This document shows, piece by piece, positions 37,517 to 46,594 of a stretch of DNA of 64,000 nucleotides; within the stretch, counting starts at the first letter, position 1, and every line of letters starts with the position of its first letter. A program made the translations under genes and the position numbers. Source of the stretch: Alistipes sp. (lineage in GTDB: Bacteria; Bacteroidota; Bacteroidia; Bacteroidales; Rikenellaceae); the NCBI GenBank assembly GCA_017437045.1, contig JAFSBY010000026.1, forward strand, positions 52,900 to 116,899. The letters run 5' to 3'. The notes beneath the pieces are model-generated. The model made no database searches and was not told where the DNA came from. It saw only the letters and a program-made list of their open reading frames with translations.

Positions 37517-40500
37517 TTATGCACGCTTGCGGAAGTAAGCCACCGCATTCTCAAAGAGCGGCTGACGCTTCTCGCCGGCGATATTCTTGAAGAGCTCCTC
37601 CTCGTAACGCTCCGTGTGGCCCATCTTACCCAGGATCTGGCCGTCAGGCGAGATGATACCCTCGATGGCATACGACGAACCATTCGGATTGAACGGAGCC
37701 TCGGCCGTCGGTTCACCCGCCTCGTCCACATACTGGAAGGCCACCTGACCACGCTCAAAGAGCTCCTTGGCCAACTGCTCGCTCACGACAAACTTACCCT
37801 CACCGTGGCTGACAGCAATGGCGTGCTCATCACCCAGCTCGAACGAGGCAAGCCACGGCGACGAGGTCGTAGCCACGCGCGTCGTAACGATCTGCGAGAT
37901 GTGGCGGTTGATATCGTTGCGGAAGAGCGTCGGCGAGGCCTCGGTCACCATACCCAGACGACCATAGGGCAACAGACCCGACTTCACCAATGCCTGGAAG
38001 CCGTTGCAGATACCCAAAATCAGGCCACCACGATCGAGCAGCGCGTGAATCTCACGACGAATAGCCTCGTTATTGAGCACATTGACAATCAGCTTGGCCG
38101 ATCCGTCCGGTTCATCACCGGCCGAGAAACCGCCACTCAAAACGAAGATGTGGGCTTGGCTAATCTGCTTGGCCATCTCGTCGATCGAGCGCAGGATGTC
38201 ATCCCCCTCTAAATTGCACAGCACGCTCATGCGCACCTCGGCACCGGCACGGCGGAAGGCCTTGGCCGTATCGTAATCGCAGTTCGTACCCGGGAATACA
38301 GGCAGGAAGGCTACCGGATGCTCGACCGCCTCACCCGGATAGGTCACCACTCGCTTCTCGGGCGTTGAGGTCATCACCTCGGCACGATTCTCGCCCTTAT
38401 CGGGATAGACCGTGGCAAACTTGGCGCGGTTGGCAGCAAAGAGCTCCTCGAGCGGCATCGCCACACCGGCTACGGAGATCGTCTCCTCGGCCGTCGTGCA
38501 ACCGATCAACTCGGCCTGCTCATACTCCAACTCACCGGCCGTCTCCACGATGATCGAGCCGTAGGCATAGTCGTAGATTTGCTCCTCGGGCATCGACAGC
38601 GCAACACCGACCTTGTTACCAAAGGCCATCTTGGCCACCGCCTCGGCCACACCACCCATACCAACGGCCCAACCCGAGAGGATCTTACCCTCGGCAATGG
38701 CATCGCTGACGAAGTTAAAGTTACGCTTGAGCTGCTCCGTGTTGGGCATATAGGTCTCATCGGCCTGGTGACGAATCAAATAGAGGTTATGACCGGCACC
38801 CTTCAGATCGGTCGAGATCACGCGGCGTGCATCGACCGTCGTAATTCCGAAGGCCATGAGCATCGGCGGCACGTTGATATCCTGGAACGTGCCCGACATC
38901 GAGTCCTTACCGCCAATCGAGGGCAGACCCAGCTCCACCTGCATCTTCAGTGCACCCAGCAGGGCCGAGAGGGGCTTACCCCACGAGGTCGGCTGCTTGG
39001 TCATACGCTCGAAATACTCCTGGTACGAATAGCGCATCTTATCGTAACGGCCACCGGCAGCCACCACCTTGGCTGCGGCCTCCACCACGGCATAAGCCGC
39101 ACCGTGATAGGGGCTCCAGCAGGCCAGATTCGGGTTGTAGCCAAAGGCCATCATCGAGGCCGTATTCGTATAGCCATCGACGGGCAGTTTCTGTACCGAA
39201 ACCTGCGTCTCGCTACGCTGCGTCTTACCGCCGAAAGGCATCAGGACGGTCGAACGACCAATCGTCGAGTCGAACATCTCGATCAGGCCCTTCTGCGAGG
39301 TGACATTCCAATCCTCCAGGTTGGCCTTGAAGCGCTCCTCGACCGTCGCCCCCTCGACCGAACGTGCAAAGGGGTTGCACTCCTCTACAGCCCCGATCTT
39401 GGCCTCGGCATAGTGCTTGGCACCGGCCGAGTCGATAAACTCGCGGCTCAGGTCAGCCACTAAACGGCCCTGATTGAACATACGCATGCGGGCCGTATCG
39501 GTCACATCGGCCACGTGCACCGCCTCGATATTCTCCTCGCGGCAGTACTTCATAAAGGCCTCGACATCCTTCTGCTCGATGACCACCGACATACGCTCCT
39601 GCGACTCACTGATGGCCAACTCGGTCGAATTCAGACCGCTATATTTGGTCGGCACACAATCCAGATAGATATCCAGACCGTCGGTCAGCTCACCAATGGC
39701 CACGCTGACACCGCCGGCACCGAAATCGTTCGACTTCTTGATCAACTTGGTCACCTCCGGACGACGGAACAGACGCTCCAGCTTGCGCTCCTCGGGGGCA
39801 TTACCCTTCTGCACCTCCGAGCCGCAGGTCTCGAGCGACTTGGCATCGTGCTCCTTCGACGAGCCCGTAGCACCACCGATACCGTCACGGCCCGTGCGAC
39901 CACCCAGGTAGATCACCACATCGCCCGGCGCAGGACGCTCACGGCGCACATTTTCAGCCTTCACGGCACCGACCACAGCACCTACCTCCAAACGCTTGGC
40001 AACGTAACCATCGTGGTAAACCTCGCGCACGTGGGTCGTAGCCAGACCGATCTGGTTACCGTAGCTCGAATAGCCGGCAGCGGCCTTCTTCGAGATGATG
40101 CTCTGCGGCAACTTACCGGGCAGCGTATCCTCCACCTTCTGGTAGATATTGCCGGCACCCGTCACACGCATCGCCTGATAGACGTAGCTGCGGCCCGACA
40201 GCGGGTCACGAATAGCACCGCCCAGACAGGTCGAAGCACCACCAAAGGGCTCGATCTCGGTCGGGTGGTTGTGCGTTTCGTTCTTGAATTGCAGCAGCCA
40301 ACGCTCCGTCTGGCCATCGACATCGACATCCACGAAGATCGAGCAGGCATTGTTCTCCTCGCTCTGCTCCAAATCCTCCAACAGGCCGCGCTGCTTGAGT
40401 ACGCGCGCACCAATCGTCGCCATATCCATCAGGCACAACGGCTTATGCTCGCGGCCCAGCTCACGGCGAATATTCAGATAGAGGGCCAACGAGCCCTCGA

Positions 40501-41227
40501 TCTCCTCCTTGACGAACGACTCCTCGACCGTGATGCCCTCCAACTCGGTGGTGAAGGTCGTATGACGGCAGTGGTCGCTCCAATAGGTATCCAAAATACG
40601 CAACTCGGTCTCAAACGGATCGCGACCCTCCTCGCGGAAGTAACGCACAACCTCACCCAGGTCGTCGGCATTCATCGCCAGGCCCATCTGCTTGCAGTAG
40701 GCGGCGTACTCCGTCTCCTTCATCTGGCAGAAACCCTCCAAGACGGGCACGGGCAACACTTCGGCCTGCTCCTGCTCGCCCAGCACGGCGAGATTCTTCT
40801 CACGCGACTCGACAGCGTTGATATAGTAGTGGCGAATCTTCTGCAACGCCTCCTCGCTAACGCCCTCGTCGAAGATCAAGAGTTTCGACGAACGGATACG
40901 CACATCGGCCGTCGGATCGACCAGACGCACACAGTCCACCGCCGAGGCGGCACGCTGATCGAACTGACCGGGCAGGAACTCCACGGCCAGATAGGGCTGC
41001 CCGGCGTAGTCGCACGTATCGCTGACCGTATCGGTCACCACCTCGCCAAAGACGCCATAACGGCACTTCTCGACCAGCTCCTCCGAGAAGCCAAACAGGT
41101 CGTACACACAGACTAAACGCAGCTCCTCGATCTGCAAATTCAGGTTCTGATTCAACTCTCGTTTCAGGCTCTCGGCCTCGACGCGAAAGCGATCCTTCTT
41201 TTCGACAAAAATGCGGAAATTCTTCAT
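37517..41227 (-). CDS. purL: Phosphoribosylformylglycinamidine synthase, large form
   Basis: 1236 residues, the single-chain form with synthetase and glutaminase fused, so purS and purQ are not needed. Step 4 of IMP synthesis. The synthetase part carries the ATP-binding NETHNHPTEIEPFGGASTCLGG and TGRDGIGGATGSS. The C-terminal glutaminase has catalytic Cys in GICNGFQALVKSG and His-Thr-Glu in MGHTERYEE, so its triad is intact. Second gene of the operon, 26 bp after purE. Confidence 0.98.
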   Translation of the reverse strand: MKNFRIFVEKKDRFRVEAESLKRELNQNLNLQIEELRLVCVYDLFGFSEELVEKCRYGVFGEVVTDTVSDTCDYAGQPYLAVEFLPGQFDQRAASAVDCVRLVDPTADVRIRSSKLLIFDEGVSEEALQKIRHYYINAVESREKNLAVLGEQEQAEVLPVPVLEGFCQMKETEYAAYCKQMGLAMNADDLGEVVRYFREEGRDPFETELRILDTYWSDHCRHTTFTTELEGITVEESFVKEEIEGSLALYLNIRRELGREHKPLCLMDMATIGARVLKQRGLLEDLEQSEENNACSIFVDVDVDGQTERWLLQFKNETHNHPTEIEPFGGASTCLGGAIRDPLSGRSYVYQAMRVTGAGNIYQKVEDTLPGKLPQSIISKKAAAGYSSYGNQIGLATTHVREVYHDGYVAKRLEVGAVVGAVKAENVRRERPAPGDVVIYLGGRTGRDGIGGATGSSKEHDAKSLETCGSEVQKGNAPEERKLERLFRRPEVTKLIKKSNDFGAGGVSVAIGELTDGLDIYLDCVPTKYSGLNSTELAISESQERMSVVIEQKDVEAFMKYCREENIEAVHVADVTDTARMRMFNQGRLVADLSREFIDSAGAKHYAEAKIGAVEECNPFARSVEGATVEERFKANLEDWNVTSQKGLIEMFDSTIGRSTVLMPFGGKTQRSETQVSVQKLPVDGYTNTASMMAFGYNPNLACWSPYHGAAYAVVEAAAKVVAAGGRYDKMRYSYQEYFERMTKQPTSWGKPLSALLGALKMQVELGLPSIGGKDSMSGTFQDINVPPMLMAFGITTVDARRVISTDLKGAGHNLYLIRHQADETYMPNTEQLKRNFNFVSDAIAEGKILSGWAVGMGGVAEAVAKMAFGNKVGVALSMPEEQIYDYAYGSIIVETAGELEYEQAELIGCTTAEETISVAGVAMPLEELFAANRAKFATVYPDKGENRAEVMTSTPEKRVVTYPGEAVEHPVAFLPVFPGTNCDYDTAKAFRRAGAEVRMSVLCNLEGDDILRSIDEMAKQISQAHIFVLSGGFSAGDEPDGSAKLIVNVLNNEAIRREIHALLDRGGLILGICNGFQALVKSGLLPYGRLGMVTEASPTLFRNDINRHISQIVTTRVATTSSPWLASFELGDEHAIAVSHGEGKFVVSEQLAKELFERGQVAFQYVDEAGEPTAEAPFNPNGSSYAIEGIISPDGQILGKMGHTERYEEELFKNIAGEKRQPLFENAVAYFRKRA

Positions 41228-41253
41228 GCTATTCTCTTGTTCGCTTTTTTCGA

Positions 41254-41727
41254 TTAGATTTCAACGCTCAATACGGCCGCCGTCTGCTCGGCGCGGAAGG
41301 CCTCCAACTTGGCAGCCAACGCCTCATCGTGCAGGGCCAGCATCTGGATGGCATAGAGAGCGGCATTCTTCGATCCGTCGATGGCCATCGTCGCCACCGG
41401 AATACCCGAAGGCATCTGCACGATCGAAAGCAACGAATCCAGCCCGCCCAACGCCTTCGAACGCACCGGAACACCGATGACGGGCAGCGTCGTCATGGCT
41501 GCAATCACACCCGGCAGGTGGGCTGCGCCACCTGCACCGGCAATGATGACACTCAAACCACGCTCGCGTGCCGTCTTCGTCCACTCGGCCAAGGCCTCGG
41601 GGGCACGATGAGCACTGATCACCCGCTTTTCGTAAGCAATACCAAACTGCTCCAACGTCTTCATAGCACCCGACATCACCTCCAGGTCGCTTGCCGAGCC
41701 CATAATGATACCAATCTTAAAATCCAT
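41254..41727 (-). CDS. purE: N5-carboxyaminoimidazole ribonucleotide mutase
   Basis: 157 residues. Converts N5-CAIR to CAIR (class I, with PurK) or acts on AIR plus CO2 (class II); no purK is seen in this window. Signatures: [12 protein letters not shown] (8-19), [10 protein letters not shown] and [11 protein letters not shown] with the active-site loop. First structural gene of the operon, preceded by a leader with a terminator hairpin. Confidence 0.96.
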   Translation of the reverse strand: MDFKIGIIMGSASDLEVMSGAMKTLEQFGIAYEKRVISAHRAPEALAEWTKTARERGLSVIIAGAGGAAHLPGVIAAMTTLPVIGVPVRSKALGGLDSLLSIVQMPSGIPVATMAIDGSKNAALYAIQMLALHDEALAAKLEAFRAEQTAAVLSVEI

Positions 41728-41770
41728 AGTATTATTTGTTTATCTTGTTTTATTCGTCTCTTCTTACCTC

Positions 41771-41811
41771 AAAAAACAGATGCCGCCACGACCCTTCGAT
41801 CTTGGCGGCAT
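41771..41811 (-). terminator. Intrinsic terminator in the purE leader
   Basis: On the minus strand, ATGCCGCC/GGCGGCAT (41804-41811 and 41780-41787) with extra pairing inside the loop, then CTGTTTTTT. It lies 44 nt before the purE start, so it would end most leader transcripts unless bypassed. Confidence 0.85.
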
Positions 41812-41977
41812 ACGGTTATTTCGCGACACAATATGCGTACTCATTCGGCTGACAGGTGTGCGCACTACGCCCCGACGAGCTGAGCAACTCCATCTGGAGC
41901 AGCTCTACGTTCGCTCGACTACGTCGCTGTCGAAAATCCATACCGATTAGGGAAAGCATCACACCTAAAAAAATCCA
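41771..41977 (-). ncRNA. Structured leader RNA or independent small RNA upstream of purE
   Basis: About 200 nt between a -7 box and the leader terminator. Nested short helices suggest one long interrupted rod (window coordinates): 41833-41836 with 41956-41959, 41845-41848 with 41943-41946, 41851-41855 with 41927-41931, 41876-41880 with 41913-41917, and an apical hairpin near 41885-41905. That shape and size would fit a 6S-type RNA, but the sequence was not matched to any family. It also contains a 47-codon ORF (ATG at 41959, stop at 41816-41818) ending 4 nt before the terminator hairpin, so a translated attenuator is the alternative. The 439-bp gap 41728-42166 also holds the pyr terminator and a repeat. 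Confidence 0.5.
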
Positions 41978-41983
41978 ACGCAA

Positions 41984-41991
41984 CAAAGGTA
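41984..41991 (-). promoter_or_regulatory. -7 element for the purE leader
   Basis: Minus-strand TACCTTTG, placed immediately after the T run of the pyr terminator. No matching -33 box; that position falls in the terminator hairpin. Confidence 0.55.
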
Positions 41992-41992
41992 C

Positions 41993-42027
41993 AAAAAAAA
42001 GTTCGGTCACCGTCTGGTACCGAACTA
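41993..42027 (-). terminator. Terminator of the pyr operon
   Basis: Minus-strand 8-bp stem AGTTCGGT/ACCGAACT (11-nt loop) followed by eight T, about 140 nt past the pyrB stop and directly before the pur leader promoter. Confidence 0.9.
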
Positions 42028-42067
42028 TTCTTTTGACAATTTATTGACAAAATTAGCAGGAGATTTC

Positions 42068-42160
42068 AAGGCTTGCGCAGGGGGCTAAACTGCAGCATAC
42101 TTTTCGTATGTGAGGATTTAGCCGACAAGCGTAACGCAGAAATCACCTTTGAGAATTTCT
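42068..42160. repeat. Dispersed GCATAC hairpin element downstream of pyrB
   Basis: Hairpin centre AGCATAC-TTTT-CGTATGTGA (42094-42113), with CAAGGCTTGCG and AAGCGTAACGCAG flanks matching the element beside folD. Lies between pyrB and its terminator, so it would be transcribed. Confidence 0.85.
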
Positions 42161-42166
42161 CGCTCG

Positions 42167-43252
42167 CTATTTTGCTTTGGACTCGCAATAGGCACACCGC
42201 AACGTACCATCCTCCGAATAACGGAAGATTGGATCGACATCCTCGGTAGCCGAGATGCAACGCTTATTCGGGCAGGTGTAGTCGCCCGTGATGTACTCTT
42301 CGGAGAAGACCGGCGTATGGTCGAACGGCTTATTCTCGTCTGCCCACTCCAAAAGTTTATAGATCAGAGCCATACGAACGAACTTACCATTCTCGACCTG
42401 GCGGAAATAGACCGCACGCGGGTCGTTATCGACCGAGCGGGTGATCTCGTTCACACGCGGCAGCGGATGCAGAATGATCATATCCTCACGGGCTGCCTTC
42501 AGCTTCTCGGGATCAAGCACAAAGCTATCCTTCACGCGGTCGAACTCCTCCTCGTCCAAGAAACGCTCCTTCTGCACGCGCGTCATGTAGAGGATATCGA
42601 GCTCCGACATCACCTCCTCCATCGTACGCACCTCCTGAAATTCGAGGTTGGAATTGACACGCATCTCCTTGAGCATATAGCTCGGCAGACGCAGCTCTTC
42701 GGGCGAAATGAGGAAGATACGAATTCCCTCATAGCGCGACAAAGCCTTGATCAACGAGTGCACCGTGCGGCCAAACTTCAAATCACCGCAGAAGCCGATC
42801 GTCAGATGGTCCAAACGGCCCTTTTCGCGTTTGATGGTCAGCAGGTCCGTCAGGGTCTGCGTGGGGTGTGCGTGGCTGCCATCGCCGGCATTGATGACCG
42901 GAATACCGGCATACTGCGAGGCTACGAGCGGTGCACCCTCCTTCTGGTGGCGCATGGCAATGATATCGGCAAAGCAACGAATCACACGCACCGTATCGGC
43001 TACGGTTTCACCCTTTGAAACGGATGACGAATTGGCATCCGAGAAGCCGATCACCTGGCCACCCAGCTCCATCATGGCCGACGTAAAGCTCAAGCGGGTA
43101 CGGGTCGAGGGTTCGTAGAAGAGCGTGGCGAGTTTCTTGCCTTTGCACACCTCGCTATATTTGGCACGGTTGGCAATGATATCCTCGGCCAGCGTAACAA
43201 TTTCGTGAATTTCCTGCACCGAAAGGTCGGTAGGATCGATCAAATGACGCAT
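42167..43252 (-). CDS. pyrB: Aspartate carbamoyltransferase with C-terminal PyrI-like zinc domain
   Basis: 361 residues from the ATG at 43252 (the longer frame would add 19 non-conserved residues); typical catalytic chains have about 305-310. Residues 1-306 are the catalytic chain: carbamoyl-phosphate loop [11 protein letters not shown] (46-56), [16 protein letters not shown] and HPLPRVNEI. The extra tail holds four cysteines at 327, 332, 353 and 356 in CPNKRCIS and CAYCE, the spacing and local sequence of the zinc domain of the ATCase regulatory chain PyrI (C-x4-C and C-x2-C). The nucleotide-binding PyrI domain is absent and no pyrI gene is visible. Last gene of the pyr operon. Probably forms higher assemblies but lacks CTP/ATP control; that is inference. 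Confidence 0.95.
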   Translation of the reverse strand: MRHLIDPTDLSVQEIHEIVTLAEDIIANRAKYSEVCKGKKLATLFYEPSTRTRLSFTSAMMELGGQVIGFSDANSSSVSKGETVADTVRVIRCFADIIAMRHQKEGAPLVASQYAGIPVINAGDGSHAHPTQTLTDLLTIKREKGRLDHLTIGFCGDLKFGRTVHSLIKALSRYEGIRIFLISPEELRLPSYMLKEMRVNSNLEFQEVRTMEEVMSELDILYMTRVQKERFLDEEEFDRVKDSFVLDPEKLKAAREDMIILHPLPRVNEITRSVDNDPRAVYFRQVENGKFVRMALIYKLLEWADENKPFDHTPVFSEEYITGDYTCPNKRCISATEDVDPIFRYSEDGTLRCAYCESKAK

Positions 43253-43286
43253 AGTTTCTTTCAATTTTTGGGCAATAAAGGGGCTT

Positions 43287-43919
43287 CTACTTCGCCATCC
43301 ACGACTCATCTGAAGGGTTATTGCGGAATTGGATCAGGCGAGCCTTATCCTCCTCTTTGATGTAACCCTCTTCGGCTGCCACCTCGACCAGTGCATCGAG
43401 GTTCGAGAGCGAGTAGTTCGTAACATTGGCCTCGGCCATACGATCCAGACCCTTCTTCATACCATAGGTGAAGATCGAAGCCACACCCAGCACCTCGGCA
43501 CCCGCCTCGCGCAAGGCATTGACCACCTCGATGCACGAGCCTCCGGTCGAGATCAGGTCCTCGATGACCACCACCTTCTGACCCTTTTCGAGCTTACCCT
43601 CGATCTGGTTGCCGCGGCCGTGATCCTTCTGACCCGAACGCACATAGCCCATCGGCATATCGAGAATCGTGGCGGTGATGGCAGCGTGGGCAATACCGGC
43701 CGTCGAAGTACCCATCAGCACCTCGGCTTCGGGGAATTTCGTGCGGACAATCTCGGCCAAACCGGCCTCGACGTGTTTGCGGACCTCAACGGCCGTTAGC
43801 GTCAGACGGTTGTCACAATAGATCGGGCTCTTGATGCCGCTGGCCCACGTAAACGGCTGGTCGGGACGCAGAAAGACGGCGCCAATCGACAGCAAATCCT
43901 TTGCAATGAGTTTTTCCAT
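43287..43919 (-). CDS. pyrE: Orotate phosphoribosyltransferase
   Basis: 210 residues. Joins orotate and PRPP to OMP. The type I phosphoribosyltransferase loop [13 protein letters not shown] is visible, as are the N-terminal [17 protein letters not shown] and the flexible loop [15 protein letters not shown] with its catalytic Lys and His. Lies between the glutaredoxin-like gene (24 bp) and pyrB (34 bp). Confidence 0.98.
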   Translation of the reverse strand: MEKLIAKDLLSIGAVFLRPDQPFTWASGIKSPIYCDNRLTLTAVEVRKHVEAGLAEIVRTKFPEAEVLMGTSTAGIAHAAITATILDMPMGYVRSGQKDHGRGNQIEGKLEKGQKVVVIEDLISTGGSCIEVVNALREAGAEVLGVASIFTYGMKKGLDRMAEANVTNYSLSNLDALVEVAAEEGYIKEEDKARLIQFRNNPSDESWMAK

Positions 43920-43943
43920 ACTATTTGTCTGTTTTATAGTTTT

Positions 43944-44204
43944 TTATTCCAATGCTTTGCGCAGCAACGGCTCCATCTCGTCGGGATAGATACCACCCTC
44001 GTGTACCTTCACCCCATCGATGTAGAAGGTCGGCACATAGTAGTAATCATAGCGATCGGCAACCTCCGGCTCTTCCGACTCTTCGATCAACTCGATCTCC
44101 AACGCAGCCAACTCGGGGTGGGCTGCTTTTGCCTCTTCGATATAGCGCAACGCCTTTTTACAGAAAGGGCAATTTTTCAAATAGAACAATTGGATACGTT
44201 TCAT
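43944..44204 (-). CDS. Glutaredoxin/thioredoxin-fold small protein in the pyr operon
   Basis: 86 residues with a CPFC active site (residues 12-15), cis-Pro in YYVPTFYIDG and the glutaredoxin fold pattern. Cytoplasmic, no signal peptide. Six bp after pyrF and 24 bp before pyrE, so cotranscribed with pyrimidine genes. Its partner is unknown. The redox flavoprotein/iron-sulfur PyrD-PyrK pair in the same operon, or ribonucleotide reductase elsewhere, are reasonable guesses but nothing here proves either. Confidence 0.87.
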   Translation of the reverse strand: MKRIQLFYLKNCPFCKKALRYIEEAKAAHPELAALEIELIEESEEPEVADRYDYYYVPTFYIDGVKVHEGGIYPDEMEPLLRKALE

Positions 44205-44210
44205 AGCGCA

Positions 44211-44921
44211 TTATTCACCCAAAAACTCTGCCACACAACGGCGGTAAGCGGCAACCGGATCGGCTGCAGCCGTAATGGGGCGACCTACGACAATAAAATC
44301 GGAGCCGATCTCTCGCGCACGCGCCGGCGTCGTAACACGCACCTGATCGCCCACCTCGCCATCGGCGAAGCGCACACCGGGCGTGATGGTCAGGAACTGC
44401 TGACCGCAAGCCTCCTTGACCATGCCGGCCTCGAGGGGCGAGCAAACCACACCGTTCAACCCCGCCTCGCGCGTGTTTTGGGCATATTTGACAATCGTAT
44501 CGTTGATCGAGGCACCGATCAAGAGCTCCTGCTGCATGCGCTCCTCACTCGTCGAGGTGAGTTGCGTGACGGCAATCAGCAGCGGGCACGAACCATCTTC
44601 GCGCGTCAGACCCTCCTTGGCAGCCTTCATCATATCGATCGTACCGGCAGCATGCACATTAGTCATATCGACATCCAGACGCGAAAGAACAGCCATCGCC
44701 TTCTTCACCGTATTGGGAATATCGTGCAGCTTCAGATCCAAGAAGATTTTGTGGCCACGACGCTTTATTTCGCGGACAATCGACGGTCCTTCGGCATAGT
44801 ACAACTCCATACCGATCTTAAGAAAGGGCTTGCGCGGCTCATCGTTGAACAGATCGAGGAAACGGAACGTATCCTCTGCCGACTTGAAATCACAAGCAAT
44901 AATTACATCTCTATTGATCAT
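44211..44921 (-). CDS. pyrF: Orotidine 5'-phosphate decarboxylase
   Basis: 236 residues, last step to UMP. The catalytic Asp-Lys-Asp-x-x-Asp-type array is visible in [13 protein letters not shown], the N-terminal IIACDF strand begins the barrel, and TPGVRF and VGRPIT mark the phosphate-binding loops. This is the short, standard type 1 OMPDC rather than the longer PyrF type 2 found in some Bacteroidetes. Operon gene 19 bp after pyrD. Confidence 0.97.
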   Translation of the reverse strand: MINRDVIIACDFKSAEDTFRFLDLFNDEPRKPFLKIGMELYYAEGPSIVREIKRRGHKIFLDLKLHDIPNTVKKAMAVLSRLDVDMTNVHAAGTIDMMKAAKEGLTREDGSCPLLIAVTQLTSTSEERMQQELLIGASINDTIVKYAQNTREAGLNGVVCSPLEAGMVKEACGQQFLTITPGVRFADGEVGDQVRVTTPARAREIGSDFIVVGRPITAAADPVAAYRRCVAEFLGE

Positions 44922-44940
44922 CTCTCTCTGTTGTTTTAAG

Positions 44941-45852
44941 TTACTCTACAATACCGATAATATCTTGCAGTCGCTCGATGCCCAAACGCTCCATCTCGAT
45001 CGGCAGCGCCTCGACAATCTTCTTCGAGGCATAGGGATCGACCAGATTAGCAGCACCCACCTGCACAGCCGTAGCTCCGGCCATCATCATCTCAATCACA
45101 TCCGAGGCCGACTGCACACCTCCGCACCCCATCACGGGGATCGAGCAGGCCTTCGAGACCTGATAGACCATACGCACGGCTAACGGGAAGATCGCCGAGC
45201 CGGAGAAACCTCCCATCTTATTGGCAATCACCGGCTTGCGACGCAACGTGTCGATGCGCATGCCCAACACCGTATTGATCAGGCACAAGCCATCGGCTCC
45301 GGCCTCCTCGCACGCCTTGGCGATCGCAACGATATCAGTTACGTTGGGCGAGAGTTTAATATAAACGGGCTTCGTAGTCACCGCCTTCACGGCTCGCGTC
45401 ACCTCGGCAGCTGCCTCGGGCGAGGTGCCGAACGACATACCTCCGTGGCGCACATTCGGGCACGAGACATTGACCTCGATGATGCCCACCTGCTCCTCCT
45501 TGTCGATACGCTCGCAGCAATAGGCATACTCCTCGATCGAGAAGCCCGAGATGTTGGCAATAACCGGCTTATGGAAATACACCTTCATGCGGGGCAATTC
45601 GTGGGCGATCACCTCGTCGATGCCCGGATTCTGCAACCCGACGGCATTGATCATACCGGCCGTACACTCGGCAATACGCGGTGTAGGATTGCCAAAGCGG
45701 GGCTCTTTGGTCGTCCCCTTGAAGGAGAACGATCCGAGGATATTGATGTCGTAGAAGTCCTTAAATTCGTTGCCGAATCCAAAGGTTCCGCTGGCCGGAA
45801 TGACCGGATTGTCCAGCTTCAGACCACTCAAAATAACCGATGTATCTACCAT
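44941..45852 (-). CDS. pyrD: Dihydroorotate dehydrogenase, class 1B catalytic subunit
   Basis: 303 residues, FMN TIM barrel oxidising dihydroorotate to orotate. The catalytic base is the Cys in [13 protein letters not shown], which marks class 1. [22 protein letters not shown] and [15 protein letters not shown] are family signatures. Overlaps pyrK by 7 bp, and class 1B enzymes need PyrK for NAD-linked electron transfer, so the two form a heterotetramer. Confidence 0.98.
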   Translation of the reverse strand: MVDTSVILSGLKLDNPVIPASGTFGFGNEFKDFYDINILGSFSFKGTTKEPRFGNPTPRIAECTAGMINAVGLQNPGIDEVIAHELPRMKVYFHKPVIANISGFSIEEYAYCCERIDKEEQVGIIEVNVSCPNVRHGGMSFGTSPEAAAEVTRAVKAVTTKPVYIKLSPNVTDIVAIAKACEEAGADGLCLINTVLGMRIDTLRRKPVIANKMGGFSGSAIFPLAVRMVYQVSKACSIPVMGCGGVQSASDVIEMMMAGATAVQVGAANLVDPYASKKIVEALPIEMERLGIERLQDIIGIVE

Positions 45853-46586
45853 ACGATCTCTCCTTTCTCCAATACGGGACCCTCTTTGCAGATCCGCTTG
45901 TTACCATATTTGGTCTTGCACGAGCAACCCATACAAGCACCGAAGCCACAGCCCATACGCTCCTCGAACGAGAGCTGGCCGTCCTGCTCCGTGCTGTCGT
46001 ACAGCGCCTTGAGCATCGGCAGCGGGCCACAGGCGTAGAAGTAGCCAAAGTCGATCTTCTCGGCCGCGATAGCCGTGGTCACGAAGCCCTTGACCCCCTT
46101 CGAGCCATCGACCGTCGAGACCACTACACGGCAACCCAACGCACGGAACTCCTCCTCGTAGAAGCACTCCTCGGCTGTATTGAAACCCAAGACAACCGAC
46201 ACCTCACGCCCCTCGGCCAGCAACTCTTTCGCCAGCTTATAGAGCGGAGGTACGCCCACGCCACCACCGACGAGCAGCGTCTTCGGTGCTGCTTTCGCGC
46301 AGTCAAAACCGTTGCCCAGGCCGGTCAGCAGGTCGAGCGTCTCTCCCGCCTGCATCGTGGTCATCTGACGCGTACCCGTTCCGACTACCTTATATATAAT
46401 AATGATCGTCGTGGCATCGTAATCCGAGACCGAGATCGGGCGACGCAGGAATTTTCCGGCGAGCGCGATATTGACAAATTGGCCCGGACGGGTGATCCAT
46501 GCGGTATCACCCTCCAGTACCATCCGCCACACCAGGTCGGTCAGCGGGCGATTCTCCCGAATCGTATAGATTGCGTTTTTATACAC
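45846..46586 (-). CDS. pyrK: Dihydroorotate dehydrogenase electron-transfer subunit
   Basis: 246 residues with an FAD-binding domain (RPISVSDYD, GTRQM), an NAD-binding domain (LLVGGGVGVPPLYKLAKEL) and a C-terminal [2Fe-2S] cluster motif with four Cys in CGFGACMGCSCKTK and CKEGPV. Passes electrons from PyrD to NAD. Translationally coupled to pyrD; 8 bp after carB. Confidence 0.97.
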   Translation of the reverse strand: MYKNAIYTIRENRPLTDLVWRMVLEGDTAWITRPGQFVNIALAGKFLRRPISVSDYDATTIIIIYKVVGTGTRQMTTMQAGETLDLLTGLGNGFDCAKAAPKTLLVGGGVGVPPLYKLAKELLAEGREVSVVLGFNTAEECFYEEEFRALGCRVVVSTVDGSKGVKGFVTTAIAAEKIDFGYFYACGPLPMLKALYDSTEQDGQLSFEERMGCGFGACMGCSCKTKYGNKRICKEGPVLEKGEIVW

Positions 46587-46594
46587 GTCGTTCG

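Noticed and set aside
41816-42010. 64-codon ORF starting at 42010 upstream of purE
   Set aside because: Its first codons lie inside the pyr terminator and before the -7 box; only a shorter form starting at 41959 could be translated from the leader.
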